From Tatumella punctata (GTDB taxonomy: Bacteria; Pseudomonadota; Gammaproteobacteria; Enterobacterales; Enterobacteriaceae), in NCBI RefSeq assembly GCF_039523735.1, contig NZ_BAAAFW010000029.1:81362-145361 (forward strand): DNA of 64,000 nucleotides, written 5' to 3'. A program made the translations under genes and the position numbers. The notes under the pieces are model-generated. The model had not been told where the DNA came from, did no database searches, and saw only the letters and a list, made by a program, of their open reading frames with translations. This document shows positions 18,065-28,043 of the stretch, one piece after another. Position 1 is the stretch's first letter. Each line of letters begins with the position of its first letter.

Positions 18065-18985
18065 TCAGTCTGTTAACTCCAGAATAGTGGTCACCAACTG
18101 CGAAAATTCGATACCTGCCTGCTTCGCCGCCATCGGCACCAGACTATGGCTGGTCATACCAGGCGATGTGTTAACCTCTAACAGCTGAAAATGACCTTCA
18201 GCATCCATCATTACATCGACACGGCCCCATCCACGACAGCCTAAAGAGTGCCATGCCGCCATCACTAATTCATTCAGTAAATTCTGTTGTTGCTCATCTA
18301 ATCCTGACGGGCAAAAATATTCTGTGTCATCAGCAAGATACTTTGCATTGTAGTCGTAAAATTCTGTTTTAGCCTGAATTCGTATCGAAGGCAGAACTTT
18401 ATCGCCAACAATTGCAACCGTATACTCAGCACCGCTGAGAAAAGCTTCCACCAGAACATCGTTATCGTATTGAAACGCCAGTGCTAATGCATCCATCAGC
18501 TCATCCGGATGATTCACCCGGCTAATACCGACGCTGGAGCCTTCGTTACCAGGTTTTACAAATAACGGCAGCCCGAGTGCAGCGATCTGTTCACTGACGG
18601 CGTTATCCAGACCTGCGGTCAGCTGCTGACGGGTCAGCCATACGAAACGGCTGGTCGGTAATCCGGCCCCCTGCCATAACAGCTTACAACGCACTTTATC
18701 CATAGTGATGGCCGAAGCCATCACCCCGCTCCCGGTATAAGGCAGCCCTGTAAAGTCCAGTATTGCCTGCAGGGTACCATCTTCACCGCCACGGCCATGC
18801 AACGCAATAAATGCTCTGGTGAACCCCTGCTGCCTGAGTTCAAGTACCGAATGATCACGGGTATCAATGCCGGCGGCATCCAGTCCGGCAGCCCGTAATC
18901 CGGCCAGCACCGCACGTCCGGAATCCAGTGACACTTCACGTTCGGCGGAAGTACCGCCCATCAGAACAGCAATTTTCTCAGTCAT
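18065..18985 (-). CDS. ddlB: D-alanine--D-alanine ligase DdlB
   Basis: A 306-residue ATP-grasp ligase making the D-Ala-D-Ala used by MurF. I set the start at ATG 18985 (MTEKIAVLMGGTSAEREVSL); the longer frame from 19084 lies inside murC. Motifs include ALHGRGGEDGTLQ, FVKPGNEGSSVGISRV, the metal-binding EVNTSPGMTSHSLVPMAA and GRVDVMMD. It overlaps murC by eight bases and ends one base before ftsQ. Confidence 0.97.
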   Translation of the reverse strand: MTEKIAVLMGGTSAEREVSLDSGRAVLAGLRAAGLDAAGIDTRDHSVLELRQQGFTRAFIALHGRGGEDGTLQAILDFTGLPYTGSGVMASAITMDKVRCKLLWQGAGLPTSRFVWLTRQQLTAGLDNAVSEQIAALGLPLFVKPGNEGSSVGISRVNHPDELMDALALAFQYDNDVLVEAFLSGAEYTVAIVGDKVLPSIRIQAKTEFYDYNAKYLADDTEYFCPSGLDEQQQNLLNELVMAAWHSLGCRGWGRVDVMMDAEGHFQLLEVNTSPGMTSHSLVPMAAKQAGIEFSQLVTTILELTD

Positions 18986-20453
18986 GCTGCTGCTCCGCCC
19001 GGTCAGTGTGTTGCAATTTATGATCGGCAAGGGTACGGGCAATACGTCCGACTGTCCCGGCCCCCTGGGCCAGAATAAGATCATTTCCGCTCAGTACCGG
19101 AGCCAGCATCTCGGACAGCATTTCGTTATCGGCCACCAGGATAGGGTCGACCTTGCCACGGTTACGGATAGAGCGGCACAGCGCCCGGCTGTCGGCACCG
19201 GCAATCGGTGTTTCACCGGCCGGGTAAACATCCAGCATCAGCAGTGCATCGGCCTGACACAGAACATTGGCGAAATCATCAAACAGATCGCGGGTACGGG
19301 TATAGCGGTGAGGCTGGAAGATCATCACCAGCTTTTTATCCGGCCATCCGGCACGTGCCGCCTTGATGGTGGCATCCACTTCTGTCGGATGGTGACCATA
19401 ATCATCGACCAGCATAGCGCTCCCCGGCAGACCATTTACCGGCTCTGTCGGGTATTCCCCCAGCAGATCAAAACGCCGTCCGGTGCCCTGAAAACTTTCT
19501 AATGCCGCCAGAATATCAGCATCATCAATACCTTCTTCGCTGGCAACACTGACTGCTGCAGCTGCATTCAGCGCATTATGCCGGCCGGGTGCATTCAGGG
19601 TGACATTCAGCACCGGTTTATCCTGGCGGATGACGCGGAAATGCCCCTGCGCTCCGTGCTGCTGATAATCTTCGATCCTGACATCAGCATCTTCACTGAA
19701 TCCGTAAGTCGTAATCTGCCGCCCGATACGTGGTATCAGTTCGCGGATCACCGGATCGTCCACACAGAGCACCGCCCGGCCATAGAACGGCAGGTTATGC
19801 AGAAAATTAACGAACGTCTGTTTCAGGTTCTCAAAATCCCCCTGATAAGTGTCCATATGGTCTGCTTCAATATTGGTCACAATCGCAACCATCGGCTGCA
19901 AATGTAAAAATGAGGCATCACTTTCATCGGCTTCTGCAATCAGGTAACGGCTGCTGCCTAAACGTGCATGAGTACCGGCTGCTTTTACCAGTCCGCCATT
20001 CACGAAAGTCGGATCAAGACCACCTTCGGCATAGATACTGGAAACCATGGCCGTCGTGGTAGTTTTGCCGTGGGTACCGGCAACCGCAATACCGTGACGG
20101 AAGCGCATCAGTTCGGCCAGCATCTCTGCGCGGCGGATCACCGGAATCCGGGCTTCACGGGCCGCCACCAGTTCCGGGTTATCCTGCGAAATGGCACTGG
20201 ATACCACCACTACACTGGCATCGATCACATTTTCCGGACGATGATTAAAATAGAGGGTTGCACCCAAAGCGCTCAGATGCTGAGTGACCGGATTTGGCGC
20301 CAGATCAGAACCACTGATCTGATAACCTTCATTGGCTAACACTTCAGCAATACCGCCCATGCCAGCACCACCGATACCGACAAAATGGATATGCCTGACC
20401 CGACGCATTTCAGGCACAACAGAGCGAAGTTTTGCTAATTGCTGAGTATTCAT
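18978..20453 (-). CDS. murC: UDP-N-acetylmuramate--L-alanine ligase MurC
   Basis: A 491-residue cytoplasmic ligase adding the first stem amino acid, L-Ala, to UDP-MurNAc. The N-terminal Rossmann motif HIHFVGIGGAGMGGIAEVL, the P-loop AGTHGKTTTTAMVSSI and the substrate region VDDYGHHPTEVDATI are present, followed by QPHRYTRTRDL. Length agrees with E. coli MurC (491). It lies after murG, separated by 65 bases, and overlaps ddlB. Confidence 0.98.
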   Translation of the reverse strand: MNTQQLAKLRSVVPEMRRVRHIHFVGIGGAGMGGIAEVLANEGYQISGSDLAPNPVTQHLSALGATLYFNHRPENVIDASVVVVSSAISQDNPELVAAREARIPVIRRAEMLAELMRFRHGIAVAGTHGKTTTTAMVSSIYAEGGLDPTFVNGGLVKAAGTHARLGSSRYLIAEADESDASFLHLQPMVAIVTNIEADHMDTYQGDFENLKQTFVNFLHNLPFYGRAVLCVDDPVIRELIPRIGRQITTYGFSEDADVRIEDYQQHGAQGHFRVIRQDKPVLNVTLNAPGRHNALNAAAAVSVASEEGIDDADILAALESFQGTGRRFDLLGEYPTEPVNGLPGSAMLVDDYGHHPTEVDATIKAARAGWPDKKLVMIFQPHRYTRTRDLFDDFANVLCQADALLMLDVYPAGETPIAGADSRALCRSIRNRGKVDPILVADNEMLSEMLAPVLSGNDLILAQGAGTVGRIARTLADHKLQHTDRAEQQHD

Positions 20454-20518
20454 TTATTCACACTACCTGTTATCACTGTTCCCCGCCTCGCAGGGCAGCC
20501 GCTCATTAAGAGCATTAT

Positions 20519-21577
20519 TCATCCGGCGGCTTTCGCCACTTCATTTGCTACACGTTCTGTTGCATCAGGGATCGCTATTGCGCGGGCTTTTAAGGCCATC
20601 GCCAGTAATTGCTGACGATCCCATCCAGCCAGAGTCTCTGCCACAACCTGCGCAGTAAAATCCGGCTGTTCAAAAATTTTTGCCGCACCGGCTTTTTCCA
20701 GAGGCAAGGCATTCCAGTACTGCTGCCGGTCTTTATGCTGAAAAGGCACAAAAATCGCTGGCAGGCCTGCGGCGGCTATCTCGCTGACCGTCAGAGCCCC
20801 GGAACGACAAACCACCACATCCGCCCAGGCATAGGCTTCGGCCATATCATCGATAAATTCCACCACCCGATGCCCTGTTTGTCCGGCACTGGCATAGAGA
20901 GCATTCACCGCCTCAAGGGCACCTTTCCCGGTCTGGTGCCAGAGGGTAATACTGTCACCGGCTTTTTCGGCAACCTGCGGCATTGTCTGATTAAGGATCC
21001 TCGCCCCCTGGCTACCGCCAATCACCAGTACCCTGATCGGGCCTTCTCTGTCGGCAAAACGCCGCGCGGGGCCGGGCAGGGCCAGTACATCAGTACGCAC
21101 CGGGTTACCCACGACTTCCGCATCCGCAAACGCACCGGGGAAAGCCTGCATCACTTTGCTGGCTATTTTCGATAACCCTTTATTTGTCAGACCCGCGATA
21201 CCATTTTGTTCATGCAGTACCACCGGAATACCGCAACTCCAGGCTGCCAGACCGCCGGGACCGGAGACATATCCCCCCATCCCCAGCACAACATCCGGTT
21301 TCCAGGCTTTCATGATTGCCCGGGCCTGACGCCATGCGGTAAAAATCCGCCAGGGTGCCAGCAACTGTGCTTTAACGCCCTTACCACGTAACCCGCTGAT
21401 ACGGATAAAGTCGATATCAATACCATGTTTTGGTACCAAATCGGCTTCCATGCGATCTGCGGTTCCCAGCCAGCGTACCTGCCAGCCTTGCTCCATCAGA
21501 TAATGGGCCACCGCCAGGCCGGGGAACACATGTCCGCCAGTGCCTCCGGCCATGACCATCAGTCGTTTGCCACTCAT
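20519..21577 (-). CDS. murG: Lipid II synthase MurG
   Basis: A 352-residue peripheral membrane GT-B glycosyltransferase moving GlcNAc from UDP-GlcNAc onto lipid I. The N-terminal glycine loop VMAGGTGGHVFPGLAVAHYL and the second loop LVIGGSQGARILNQT are present, as is the donor-binding segment CRSGALTVSEIAAAGLPAI followed by FVPFQHKDRQQ. Length is close to E. coli (355). It overlaps ftsW by four bases, indicating translational coupling. Confidence 0.98.
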   Translation of the reverse strand: MSGKRLMVMAGGTGGHVFPGLAVAHYLMEQGWQVRWLGTADRMEADLVPKHGIDIDFIRISGLRGKGVKAQLLAPWRIFTAWRQARAIMKAWKPDVVLGMGGYVSGPGGLAAWSCGIPVVLHEQNGIAGLTNKGLSKIASKVMQAFPGAFADAEVVGNPVRTDVLALPGPARRFADREGPIRVLVIGGSQGARILNQTMPQVAEKAGDSITLWHQTGKGALEAVNALYASAGQTGHRVVEFIDDMAEAYAWADVVVCRSGALTVSEIAAAGLPAIFVPFQHKDRQQYWNALPLEKAGAAKIFEQPDFTAQVVAETLAGWDRQQLLAMALKARAIAIPDATERVANEVAKAAG

Positions 21578-22800
21578 CGAGCACTCCGGGTAAACGCCTG
21601 AGCTTTAGTCAGACGTGTTTCATAATCTATTCGTAATAACAACACTATTGCTGTCGACATAATGATCAGGCTGGAACCACCATAACTGATCAACGGTAAC
21701 GTCAGACCTTTGGTCGGTAACATACCGGCTGCCGCCCCGACATTGACCAGAGCCTGAAAGCTAAACCAGACACCAATGGCACATGCCAGGAATCCCGAAA
21801 AACGTTGTTCCATCTCCAGGGCCCTGCGGCCAATGGACATAGCACGAAAAGCGACGAAGAATACCATCAAAAGTGCCAGTACTACACCGAAAAAGCCGAG
21901 TTCTTCACCAATAATCGAGAAGATAAAATCCGTATGCGCTTCGGGTAAATACTCCAGTTTCTGTACCGAGTTCCCCAGCCCCTGACCCCAGAATTCACCG
22001 CGGCCAAAAGCCATCAATGACTGGGTCAGCTGATAACCACTGCCAAAAGGATCCGCCCACGGATTCCAGAACGACGTGACACGCCGCATACGGTAGGGTT
22101 CCGCAATAATCAGCAGTATTACAGCAAAGATTCCGGAGCCGATAATCGCCAGGAACTGCCATAGCTTGGCCCCGGCCAGAAACAACATGGCCAGGGTAGT
22201 TACAAACAGAACAATCACTGTCCCGAGGTCAGGCTGAGCCAGCAATAACACTGCCAGTACTACCATGACGCCCATCGGTTTTAAAAAGCCCCAGATATTA
22301 CTCCGGACTTCATCGACCTTACGGACCAGGTAACTGGCGAGATAACAGAACAGTGACAGTTTGGAAAACTCTGCCGGCTGAATACGTAATGGCCCCAGGG
22401 CAATCCAGCGCGATGCCCCGTTAACCGAGCTGCCGACCACCAGTACCACCAGTAACATCACCACCGACGCCAGTAACATCACGTTGCTGTAACGCTGCCA
22501 GAACGACATCGGTAACCGTAAGGTCACCAAAGAGATGGCAAATCCCAGCCCGAGATAAAAGGCATCACGTTTGGCAAAATAGAAGGGATCATCGTTCATT
22601 CTCTGGCCCACCGGCACAGAAGCCGAAGTCACCATTACAAAACCAATAATCGCCAGGCCAAAGGTCAGCCATAACAGGGTTCGGTCATAGAGAATAATGG
22701 CAGTATCATCACTTTCTCTGGCACCCATTACCCAGTCTCTTAACCGGCTGCCAATCGACATCAACAATGCGCCCGGCAGTGCCAGGCCAGGAATACGCAT
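21574..22800 (-). CDS. ftsW: Septal peptidoglycan polymerase FtsW
   Basis: A 408-residue SEDS-family membrane glycosyltransferase that polymerises lipid II at the septum with FtsI. About ten membrane segments are visible. Conserved segments are SSVNGASRWIALGPLRIQPA, the AQPDLGTVIVLF loop containing the catalytic-type Asp, and AHTDFIFSIIGEELGF. The C-terminal GLTLPLISYGGSSLI is the SEDS signature. The start shares one base with the murD stop. Confidence 0.97.
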   Translation of the reverse strand: MRIPGLALPGALLMSIGSRLRDWVMGARESDDTAIILYDRTLLWLTFGLAIIGFVMVTSASVPVGQRMNDDPFYFAKRDAFYLGLGFAISLVTLRLPMSFWQRYSNVMLLASVVMLLVVLVVGSSVNGASRWIALGPLRIQPAEFSKLSLFCYLASYLVRKVDEVRSNIWGFLKPMGVMVVLAVLLLAQPDLGTVIVLFVTTLAMLFLAGAKLWQFLAIIGSGIFAVILLIIAEPYRMRRVTSFWNPWADPFGSGYQLTQSLMAFGRGEFWGQGLGNSVQKLEYLPEAHTDFIFSIIGEELGFFGVVLALLMVFFVAFRAMSIGRRALEMEQRFSGFLACAIGVWFSFQALVNVGAAAGMLPTKGLTLPLISYGGSSLIIMSTAIVLLLRIDYETRLTKAQAFTRSAR

Positions 22801-24116
22801 TAGCCTAACTCCTTCGCTAAACGGGTAAACAGATCACCACGCTGCTCAAAATTTTTAAACTGATCGAGGCTGGCGCAGGCCGGAGACAGCAACACCATAT
22901 CTCCCGGACGGGTCAGGGAAGCAATCCTGACCATCGCCTGCTGCAGCGTGTCGGTACATACCGAGGCATCAGGACGCAATGCCGCTAATGCCGCAGCATC
23001 CCGGCCAAAGCAATAAATTTTCAGGTTGTCCGCCTGCAGATAAGCCTGTAACGGTGAAAAATCCGCGGATTTACCGTCACCGCCCAGCAGCAGCCATAAT
23101 GTACCCTGAACTTTTAACCCTTTCAGCGCGGCTTCGGTACTGCCGACATTGGTCGCCTTTGAATCATTAATCCAGTCCACCCCGTTGTTGCGGTACGCCA
23201 GACAGAAACGGTGGCTCAGCCCCGGAAAGGTGGTCAGCGCTTTCAGGCTGGTGGCGCGGGGTAAACCGACGGCATCCGCCAGCGCCAGCGCGGCTAATGC
23301 ATTGGTATAATTATGCTGTCCGGTCAGCTGCATTTCGCGGGTATCCAGTACCTTTTCGCCGTTTACCCGTAACCAGGTACTTCCCTGCTGGGTATTCAGA
23401 TGATAATCACCGATATTCACCCCGAAACTGATACAACGCTCATCCACACCGCGCACCGGCATCGTCAGGCCATCGTCGGCATTTACCACACAGACGCGGG
23501 CATTTTCATAAATACGTAATTTTGCTGCGCGGTATTGCTGCATTCCCAGCGGATAACGGTCCATATGGTCTTCGGTCACATTCAGAATGGTTGCCGCCGC
23601 TGCCGCCAGGCTATGGGTGGTTTCCAGCTGAAAGCTGGACAGTTCCAGCACATAAAGCTGAGCTGGAGTATCCAGCAGGGACAGTACCGGTAAACCAATA
23701 TTACCGCCGACCCCCACCTGCCAGCCCGCCGCTTTGGCCATTTCACCGACCAGGGTGGTCACCGTGCTTTTACCATTAGAACCGGTAATAGCCACTACCG
23801 GGGCACGAACTTCCCGACAGAACAACTCGACATCGCCCACAATTTCCACACCGGCGTCAGCGGCCGACGCCAGTGCCGGGTGTGACAACGCCATTCCCGG
23901 GCTGGCGACAATCAAATCTGCCTCCAGCAGCCAGTCCTCGTTGATCCCCCCGAGATGACGCTGCGGGGCTTCCGGTAATTTATCCAGCCCCGGCGGAGAG
24001 ACTCGGGTATCAATCACGCGGGGTATAACCCCGCGCGCTAAAAAGAAATCAACACAGGACAGGCCGGTAAGCCCGAGTCCGATAATGACAACTTTCCTGC
24101 CCCGATAGTCAGTCAT
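22800..24116 (-). CDS. murD: UDP-N-acetylmuramoyl-L-alanine--D-glutamate ligase MurD
   Basis: A 438-residue ligase adding D-Glu to UDP-MurNAc-L-Ala. It has the N-terminal VVIIGLGLTGLSCVDFFLAR, the P-loop ITGSNGKSTVTTLVGEM, the LNVTEDHMDRY motif and the C-terminal LLSPACASLDQFKNFEQRG. All are textbook for MurD, and length equals E. coli. It lies two bases after mraY and shares a base with ftsW. Confidence 0.98.
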   Translation of the reverse strand: MTDYRGRKVVIIGLGLTGLSCVDFFLARGVIPRVIDTRVSPPGLDKLPEAPQRHLGGINEDWLLEADLIVASPGMALSHPALASAADAGVEIVGDVELFCREVRAPVVAITGSNGKSTVTTLVGEMAKAAGWQVGVGGNIGLPVLSLLDTPAQLYVLELSSFQLETTHSLAAAAATILNVTEDHMDRYPLGMQQYRAAKLRIYENARVCVVNADDGLTMPVRGVDERCISFGVNIGDYHLNTQQGSTWLRVNGEKVLDTREMQLTGQHNYTNALAALALADAVGLPRATSLKALTTFPGLSHRFCLAYRNNGVDWINDSKATNVGSTEAALKGLKVQGTLWLLLGGDGKSADFSPLQAYLQADNLKIYCFGRDAAALAALRPDASVCTDTLQQAMVRIASLTRPGDMVLLSPACASLDQFKNFEQRGDLFTRLAKELG

Positions 24117-24118
24117 AA

Positions 24119-25201
24119 TTAACGTACCTTAAGGGTCGCCAGCCCAATCAGAACCAGCATTAATGAAATAATCCAGAAACGTACAATCACGCGCGGCTCA
24201 GGCCAGCCCTTCAATTCATAATGGTGATGAATAGGTGCCATCCGGAAGATACGCTGCCCGCGAAGCTTAAATGACCCGACCTGCAAGATGACCGAAAGTG
24301 TCTCTACGACAAAGACCCCTCCCATAATCACCAGCAAAAACTCTTCACGTAATAATACGGCAATCGTCCCTAATGCACCGCCCAGGGCCAGTGAGCCGAC
24401 ATCACCCATAAACACCTGTGCCGGATAAGTGTTAAACCAAAGAAAGCCCAGCCCTGCCCCGACAATCGCCGTACAGACAATCACCAGCTCACCCGCATGA
24501 CGCAGATAGGGGATATGCAGATACTCTGCAAAATTTACGTTACCGGTTGCCCAGGCGACCAGACCAAAGCCAGCCGCGACAAATACGGTTGGCATAATCG
24601 CCAGACCGTCCAGCCCATCGGTCAGGTTAACCGCATTGCTGGTACCGACAATCACAAAGTAGGTCAGCAGCAGATAGCTGATCCCTAACTGAGGCATCAC
24701 ATCTTTAAAGAAAGGGACAACCAGCTGAGTGGCCGGGGTGTCTTTACCTATGGCATACAGGGCAAAAGCAACCCCAAGGGCGATCACTGACTGCCAGAAA
24801 TATTTCCAGCGAGCGATCAGTCCCTTGGTATCTTTACGTACCACTTTGCGGTAGTCATCGACAAAACCGACGATACCGTAACCAATCAGTACCACCAGCA
24901 CACACCAGACATAAGGGTTAGACGGGTAAGCCCACATTAATACAGAAATAGTAATCGACGTCAGAATCATCAGGCCGCCCATCGTCGGCGTGCCACGTTT
25001 ACTGAAATGTGACTCAGGGCCATCGTTACGGACAACCTGGCCAATCTGTAATTTTTGCAGCCAGGCGATTAAGCGTGGCCCCATCCACAGACTGATAAAC
25101 AGCGATGTCAGTAAACTGACAATCGCCCGGAACGTCAGGTACGAAAAGATATTGAATCCTGAATAAAACGGCACCAGGTGTTCAGCCAGCCAGACTAACA
25201 T
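24119..25201 (-). CDS. mraY: Phospho-MurNAc-pentapeptide translocase MraY
   Basis: A 360-residue polytopic membrane enzyme joining UDP-MurNAc-pentapeptide to undecaprenyl phosphate to form lipid I. The catalytic Asp pair is in GIVGFVDDYRKVVRKDTKGL, the third Asp region is NLTDGLDGLAIMP, and the HHHYELKGWPEPRV segment is the histidine motif. Ten membrane segments can be traced. Same length as E. coli MraY. It overlaps murF by seven bases. Confidence 0.98.
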   Translation of the reverse strand: MLVWLAEHLVPFYSGFNIFSYLTFRAIVSLLTSLFISLWMGPRLIAWLQKLQIGQVVRNDGPESHFSKRGTPTMGGLMILTSITISVLMWAYPSNPYVWCVLVVLIGYGIVGFVDDYRKVVRKDTKGLIARWKYFWQSVIALGVAFALYAIGKDTPATQLVVPFFKDVMPQLGISYLLLTYFVIVGTSNAVNLTDGLDGLAIMPTVFVAAGFGLVAWATGNVNFAEYLHIPYLRHAGELVIVCTAIVGAGLGFLWFNTYPAQVFMGDVGSLALGGALGTIAVLLREEFLLVIMGGVFVVETLSVILQVGSFKLRGQRIFRMAPIHHHYELKGWPEPRVIVRFWIISLMLVLIGLATLKVR

Positions 25202-26559
25202 GTAACTTTCTCCTGTAATTGCTGAACCACATCTTCCATAGCAGCACTTCTCGAACCTTTAATCAAAATGGTAACTTCCTGATGTTCAGATAATAATGTC
25301 CGTAACCGGGCAACCAGTGCCGGTTTATCGGAAAAATGCTCACCGTGGCGGCTTTCCTGAGAAATGTACTGACTCAGGAATCCGACACTCAGAACTTTAT
25401 CGATACCGGCTTCACAGGCAGCCAGGCCAACAGCACGATGGCACTGTTCGGCTTCGTCTCCCAGCTCCGCCATATCCCCGACCACCATAATCCGGTAGCC
25501 CGGCATTTCGCCCAGTACCTGCGCCGCTGCGGTCATTGAACCGACATTAGCGTTATAGCTGTCATCAAGCAGACGCTGATGTTCTGACAGCCTGATCGGG
25601 AATAAACGTCCTGCAACCGGTGTCAGCTCACTCAGTCCGGCAGCAATCGCCGGAAGCGGCGCACCGACAGCCAGCGCCAGTGCCGCGGCGGCCAGTGCAT
25701 TCGCAATATTGTGTCGTCCCGGCAGAGGCAGTTGTATCGCAACTGTTCCCTGAGGAGAATGTAAAGTAAATGAGGTCCCTGCACCGCTGACAACAATATC
25801 ACTGGCATGAAAGTCGGCGACGGAGCCTGCCAGCGGAGAAAAACGCCAGACCGTTTTATCAGACAGCTGAGCCTGCCAGTGCGGCCAGTCGTTGCTGTCA
25901 TCATTCAGTATCGCGATCCCGTGTTCTGTTAATCCGCCAAAAATTTCACCTTTGGCTTTTGCCACCCCGGCCAGAGAACCAAACCCTTCCAGATGTGCCG
26001 CAGCCAGGTTATTCACCAGCGCTGCCTCCGGACGAACCATTGCCGTGGTATAGGCGATTTCTCCCTGGTGGTTAGCCCCCAGTTCAATAACGGCAAACTG
26101 ATGTTCTCCGGTCAGCCGTAACAGGGTCATCGGCACCCCGATATCATTATTCAGGTTACCGGCGGTATACAGGGTATTACCGCATTGTCTGAGGATCGAA
26201 GCCGTCATCTCCTTAACGGAGGTTTTTCCCGAAGAACCGGTCAGGGCTACAACCCGGGCCGGTACCTGCTGGCGAACAAAAGCCGCCAGTTCGCCAAACG
26301 CAATACGTGTATCTCTGACCACTACCTGCGGAATATCCACAGGCAGAGGTTTACTGACCAGCAGAGCTGAGGCTCCGGCCTTAATGGCGTCAGCAATAAA
26401 ATCATGTGCGTCGAAGCGTTCCCCGATTAAAGCAACAAACAAGCAGCCTGCTGTGACTTTACGGGTATCGGTCGTTACCGCAGAAAAACTCAGTTGCGGG
26501 TCTCCGGACAGTTGTCCGCGGGCTAATGTTGCCAGTTGTTGCAGTGTTACACTGATCAT
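25195..26559 (-). CDS. murF: UDP-MurNAc-tripeptide--D-alanyl-D-alanine ligase MurF
   Basis: A 454-residue cytoplasmic ligase adding D-Ala-D-Ala to the tripeptide precursor. The P-loop ALTGSSGKTSVKEMTASIL, IELGANHQGEIAYT, the DDSYNANVGSMTAA segment and C-terminal ILIKGSRSAAMEDVVQ are all visible and typical for MurF. The start overlaps the murE stop by four bases and the end overlaps mraY by seven. The substrate D-Ala-D-Ala is made by ddlB in the same cluster. Confidence 0.98.
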   Translation of the reverse strand: MISVTLQQLATLARGQLSGDPQLSFSAVTTDTRKVTAGCLFVALIGERFDAHDFIADAIKAGASALLVSKPLPVDIPQVVVRDTRIAFGELAAFVRQQVPARVVALTGSSGKTSVKEMTASILRQCGNTLYTAGNLNNDIGVPMTLLRLTGEHQFAVIELGANHQGEIAYTTAMVRPEAALVNNLAAAHLEGFGSLAGVAKAKGEIFGGLTEHGIAILNDDSNDWPHWQAQLSDKTVWRFSPLAGSVADFHASDIVVSGAGTSFTLHSPQGTVAIQLPLPGRHNIANALAAAALALAVGAPLPAIAAGLSELTPVAGRLFPIRLSEHQRLLDDSYNANVGSMTAAAQVLGEMPGYRIMVVGDMAELGDEAEQCHRAVGLAACEAGIDKVLSVGFLSQYISQESRHGEHFSDKPALVARLRTLLSEHQEVTILIKGSRSAAMEDVVQQLQEKVTC

Positions 26560-28043
26560 GCCAATACCCCCAGCAATGCGGCAACGGTCGTTCTGTCAGA
26601 GTAATCCATCCGCCGCTGACCAATGATCTGATAGTCTTCATGGCCTTTTCCCGCCACCAGTACAATATCCTGCGGACCAGCCTGCATCAGGGTATGGGTT
26701 ACCGCGCGTGCCCGGCCCGGTACGACCTGAGCCTTGCCTGCATCCAACAGGCCATTGAGGATATCCCTGACAATAGCCTGCGGTTCCTCACTGCGAGGAT
26801 TATCATCCGTAATCACGACATGATCAGCCAGCTGCTCGGCAATGGCCCCCATCAGCGGGCGTTTGCCTTTATCCCGATCACCGCCACAGCCAAACACACA
26901 CCACAGTTTGCCCCGACAGTGTAAACGGGCCGCCGTCAGCGCTTTCTCCAGAGCATCCGGCGTATGAGCATAATCAACCACCGCCGTCGGACGTCCTTGT
27001 GCATGGAACACCTCCATACGGCCACAGACCGGCTGTAACTGCCCCGCCGTTTCACACAGGGCAGCTAACGGGTAGCCCAGAGCCAGTAATGTTGACATCG
27101 CCATCAGCATATTGCTGACATTGAAAGCTCCCATCAGCGGGCTTGTAAGTTCGCCACTTCCCCAGTCAGAGCGGAAAGAGACCTTCGCCCCTTTATCCAG
27201 ATACTCAATACGAGTCGCTTCCAGACGGCGGCCATGGTGATCTGTCGGAATCTGCCCCTGCATAGTCACAGCCACGGCATCTGTCAGTTTCCTCAGCCAG
27301 CGCCGGCCGGTGTCGTCATCGGCATTAATAATGGCCTGCCCGGCCTGATGCTCAGAGAACAGTGACCACTTGGCAGCTTCATAGCTTTGCATATCACCAT
27401 GGTAATCCAGGTGATCACGGCTGAGATTAGTAAATACCGCCGCAGCAAATGGCAATGCTGCAACCCTGTGCTGCACCAGCCCGTGAGAAGACACTTCCAT
27501 GGCCGTCAGGGTTGCACCCTGTGCGGCTAATCCAGCCAGTTGCTGCTGAATATCTACCGCTGAACCAGTGGTATTGTCGCTCGGGATAAGATGACCATAT
27601 AGACCATTACCCACCGTACCCATAACTGCGGATGTTTCTCCCAACAGCTGAGCCCACTGGGCAAGTAACTGGCTGGTCGTTGTTTTTCCGTTAGTACCGG
27701 TAATACCGATCAGCGTCTGTTTTTCTGCTGGCTGCCCATAAAATCGCCCGGCCAGTGCCGATAAACGCTGAGACAACTGTTTCAGGTAAATCACCGGCAC
27801 GCCATGCAGTTCACGGATATCACCGTCGGTGGCCTCACCGTCAGCCTCGGCAATCACTGCCGCTACCCCCTGGGCAATGGCCTGGGGAATATAATGGCGC
27901 CCGTCGACACTATGCCCCGTCACTGCCACAAACAGATCGCCGGAAGCCGCCGTACGGCTGTCCAGTGTCATTTCTTTCAGCTGACGTTCCGGCGCACCAG
28001 GCACCCAGGGCGCCAGCAGGTCACGCAAGTTACGATCTGTCAC
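26556..28043 (-). CDS. murE: UDP-MurNAc-L-Ala-D-Glu--meso-diaminopimelate ligase MurE
   Basis: A 495-residue ligase adding meso-diaminopimelate. The P-loop GITGTNGKTTTSQL, TNLSRDHLDYHGDM and the specificity motif DNPRSEEP are present; DNPR is typical of the diaminopimelate rather than lysine enzymes. I chose GTG 28043 (V-T-D-R-N-L-R-D-L), which has GAGG eight bases upstream and gives the E. coli length. ATG 28055 has no evident ribosome binding site. With this start murE overlaps ftsI by 14 bases, as I recall for E. coli. Confidence 0.97.
   Translation of the reverse strand: MTDRNLRDLLAPWVPGAPERQLKEMTLDSRTAASGDLFVAVTGHSVDGRHYIPQAIAQGVAAVIAEADGEATDGDIRELHGVPVIYLKQLSQRLSALAGRFYGQPAEKQTLIGITGTNGKTTTSQLLAQWAQLLGETSAVMGTVGNGLYGHLIPSDNTTGSAVDIQQQLAGLAAQGATLTAMEVSSHGLVQHRVAALPFAAAVFTNLSRDHLDYHGDMQSYEAAKWSLFSEHQAGQAIINADDDTGRRWLRKLTDAVAVTMQGQIPTDHHGRRLEATRIEYLDKGAKVSFRSDWGSGELTSPLMGAFNVSNMLMAMSTLLALGYPLAALCETAGQLQPVCGRMEVFHAQGRPTAVVDYAHTPDALEKALTAARLHCRGKLWCVFGCGGDRDKGKRPLMGAIAEQLADHVVITDDNPRSEEPQAIVRDILNGLLDAGKAQVVPGRARAVTHTLMQAGPQDIVLVAGKGHEDYQIIGQRRMDYSDRTTVAALLGVLA

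Noticed and set aside
18986..19084. N-terminal extension of ddlB
   Set aside because: The upstream part of the open frame lies in murC coding sequence; the family starts at M-T-E-K-I-A-V-L.
18867..19502. 211-codon frame antisense to ddlB/murC
   Set aside because: It lies opposite two conserved essential genes and reflects their codon use, not a separate gene.
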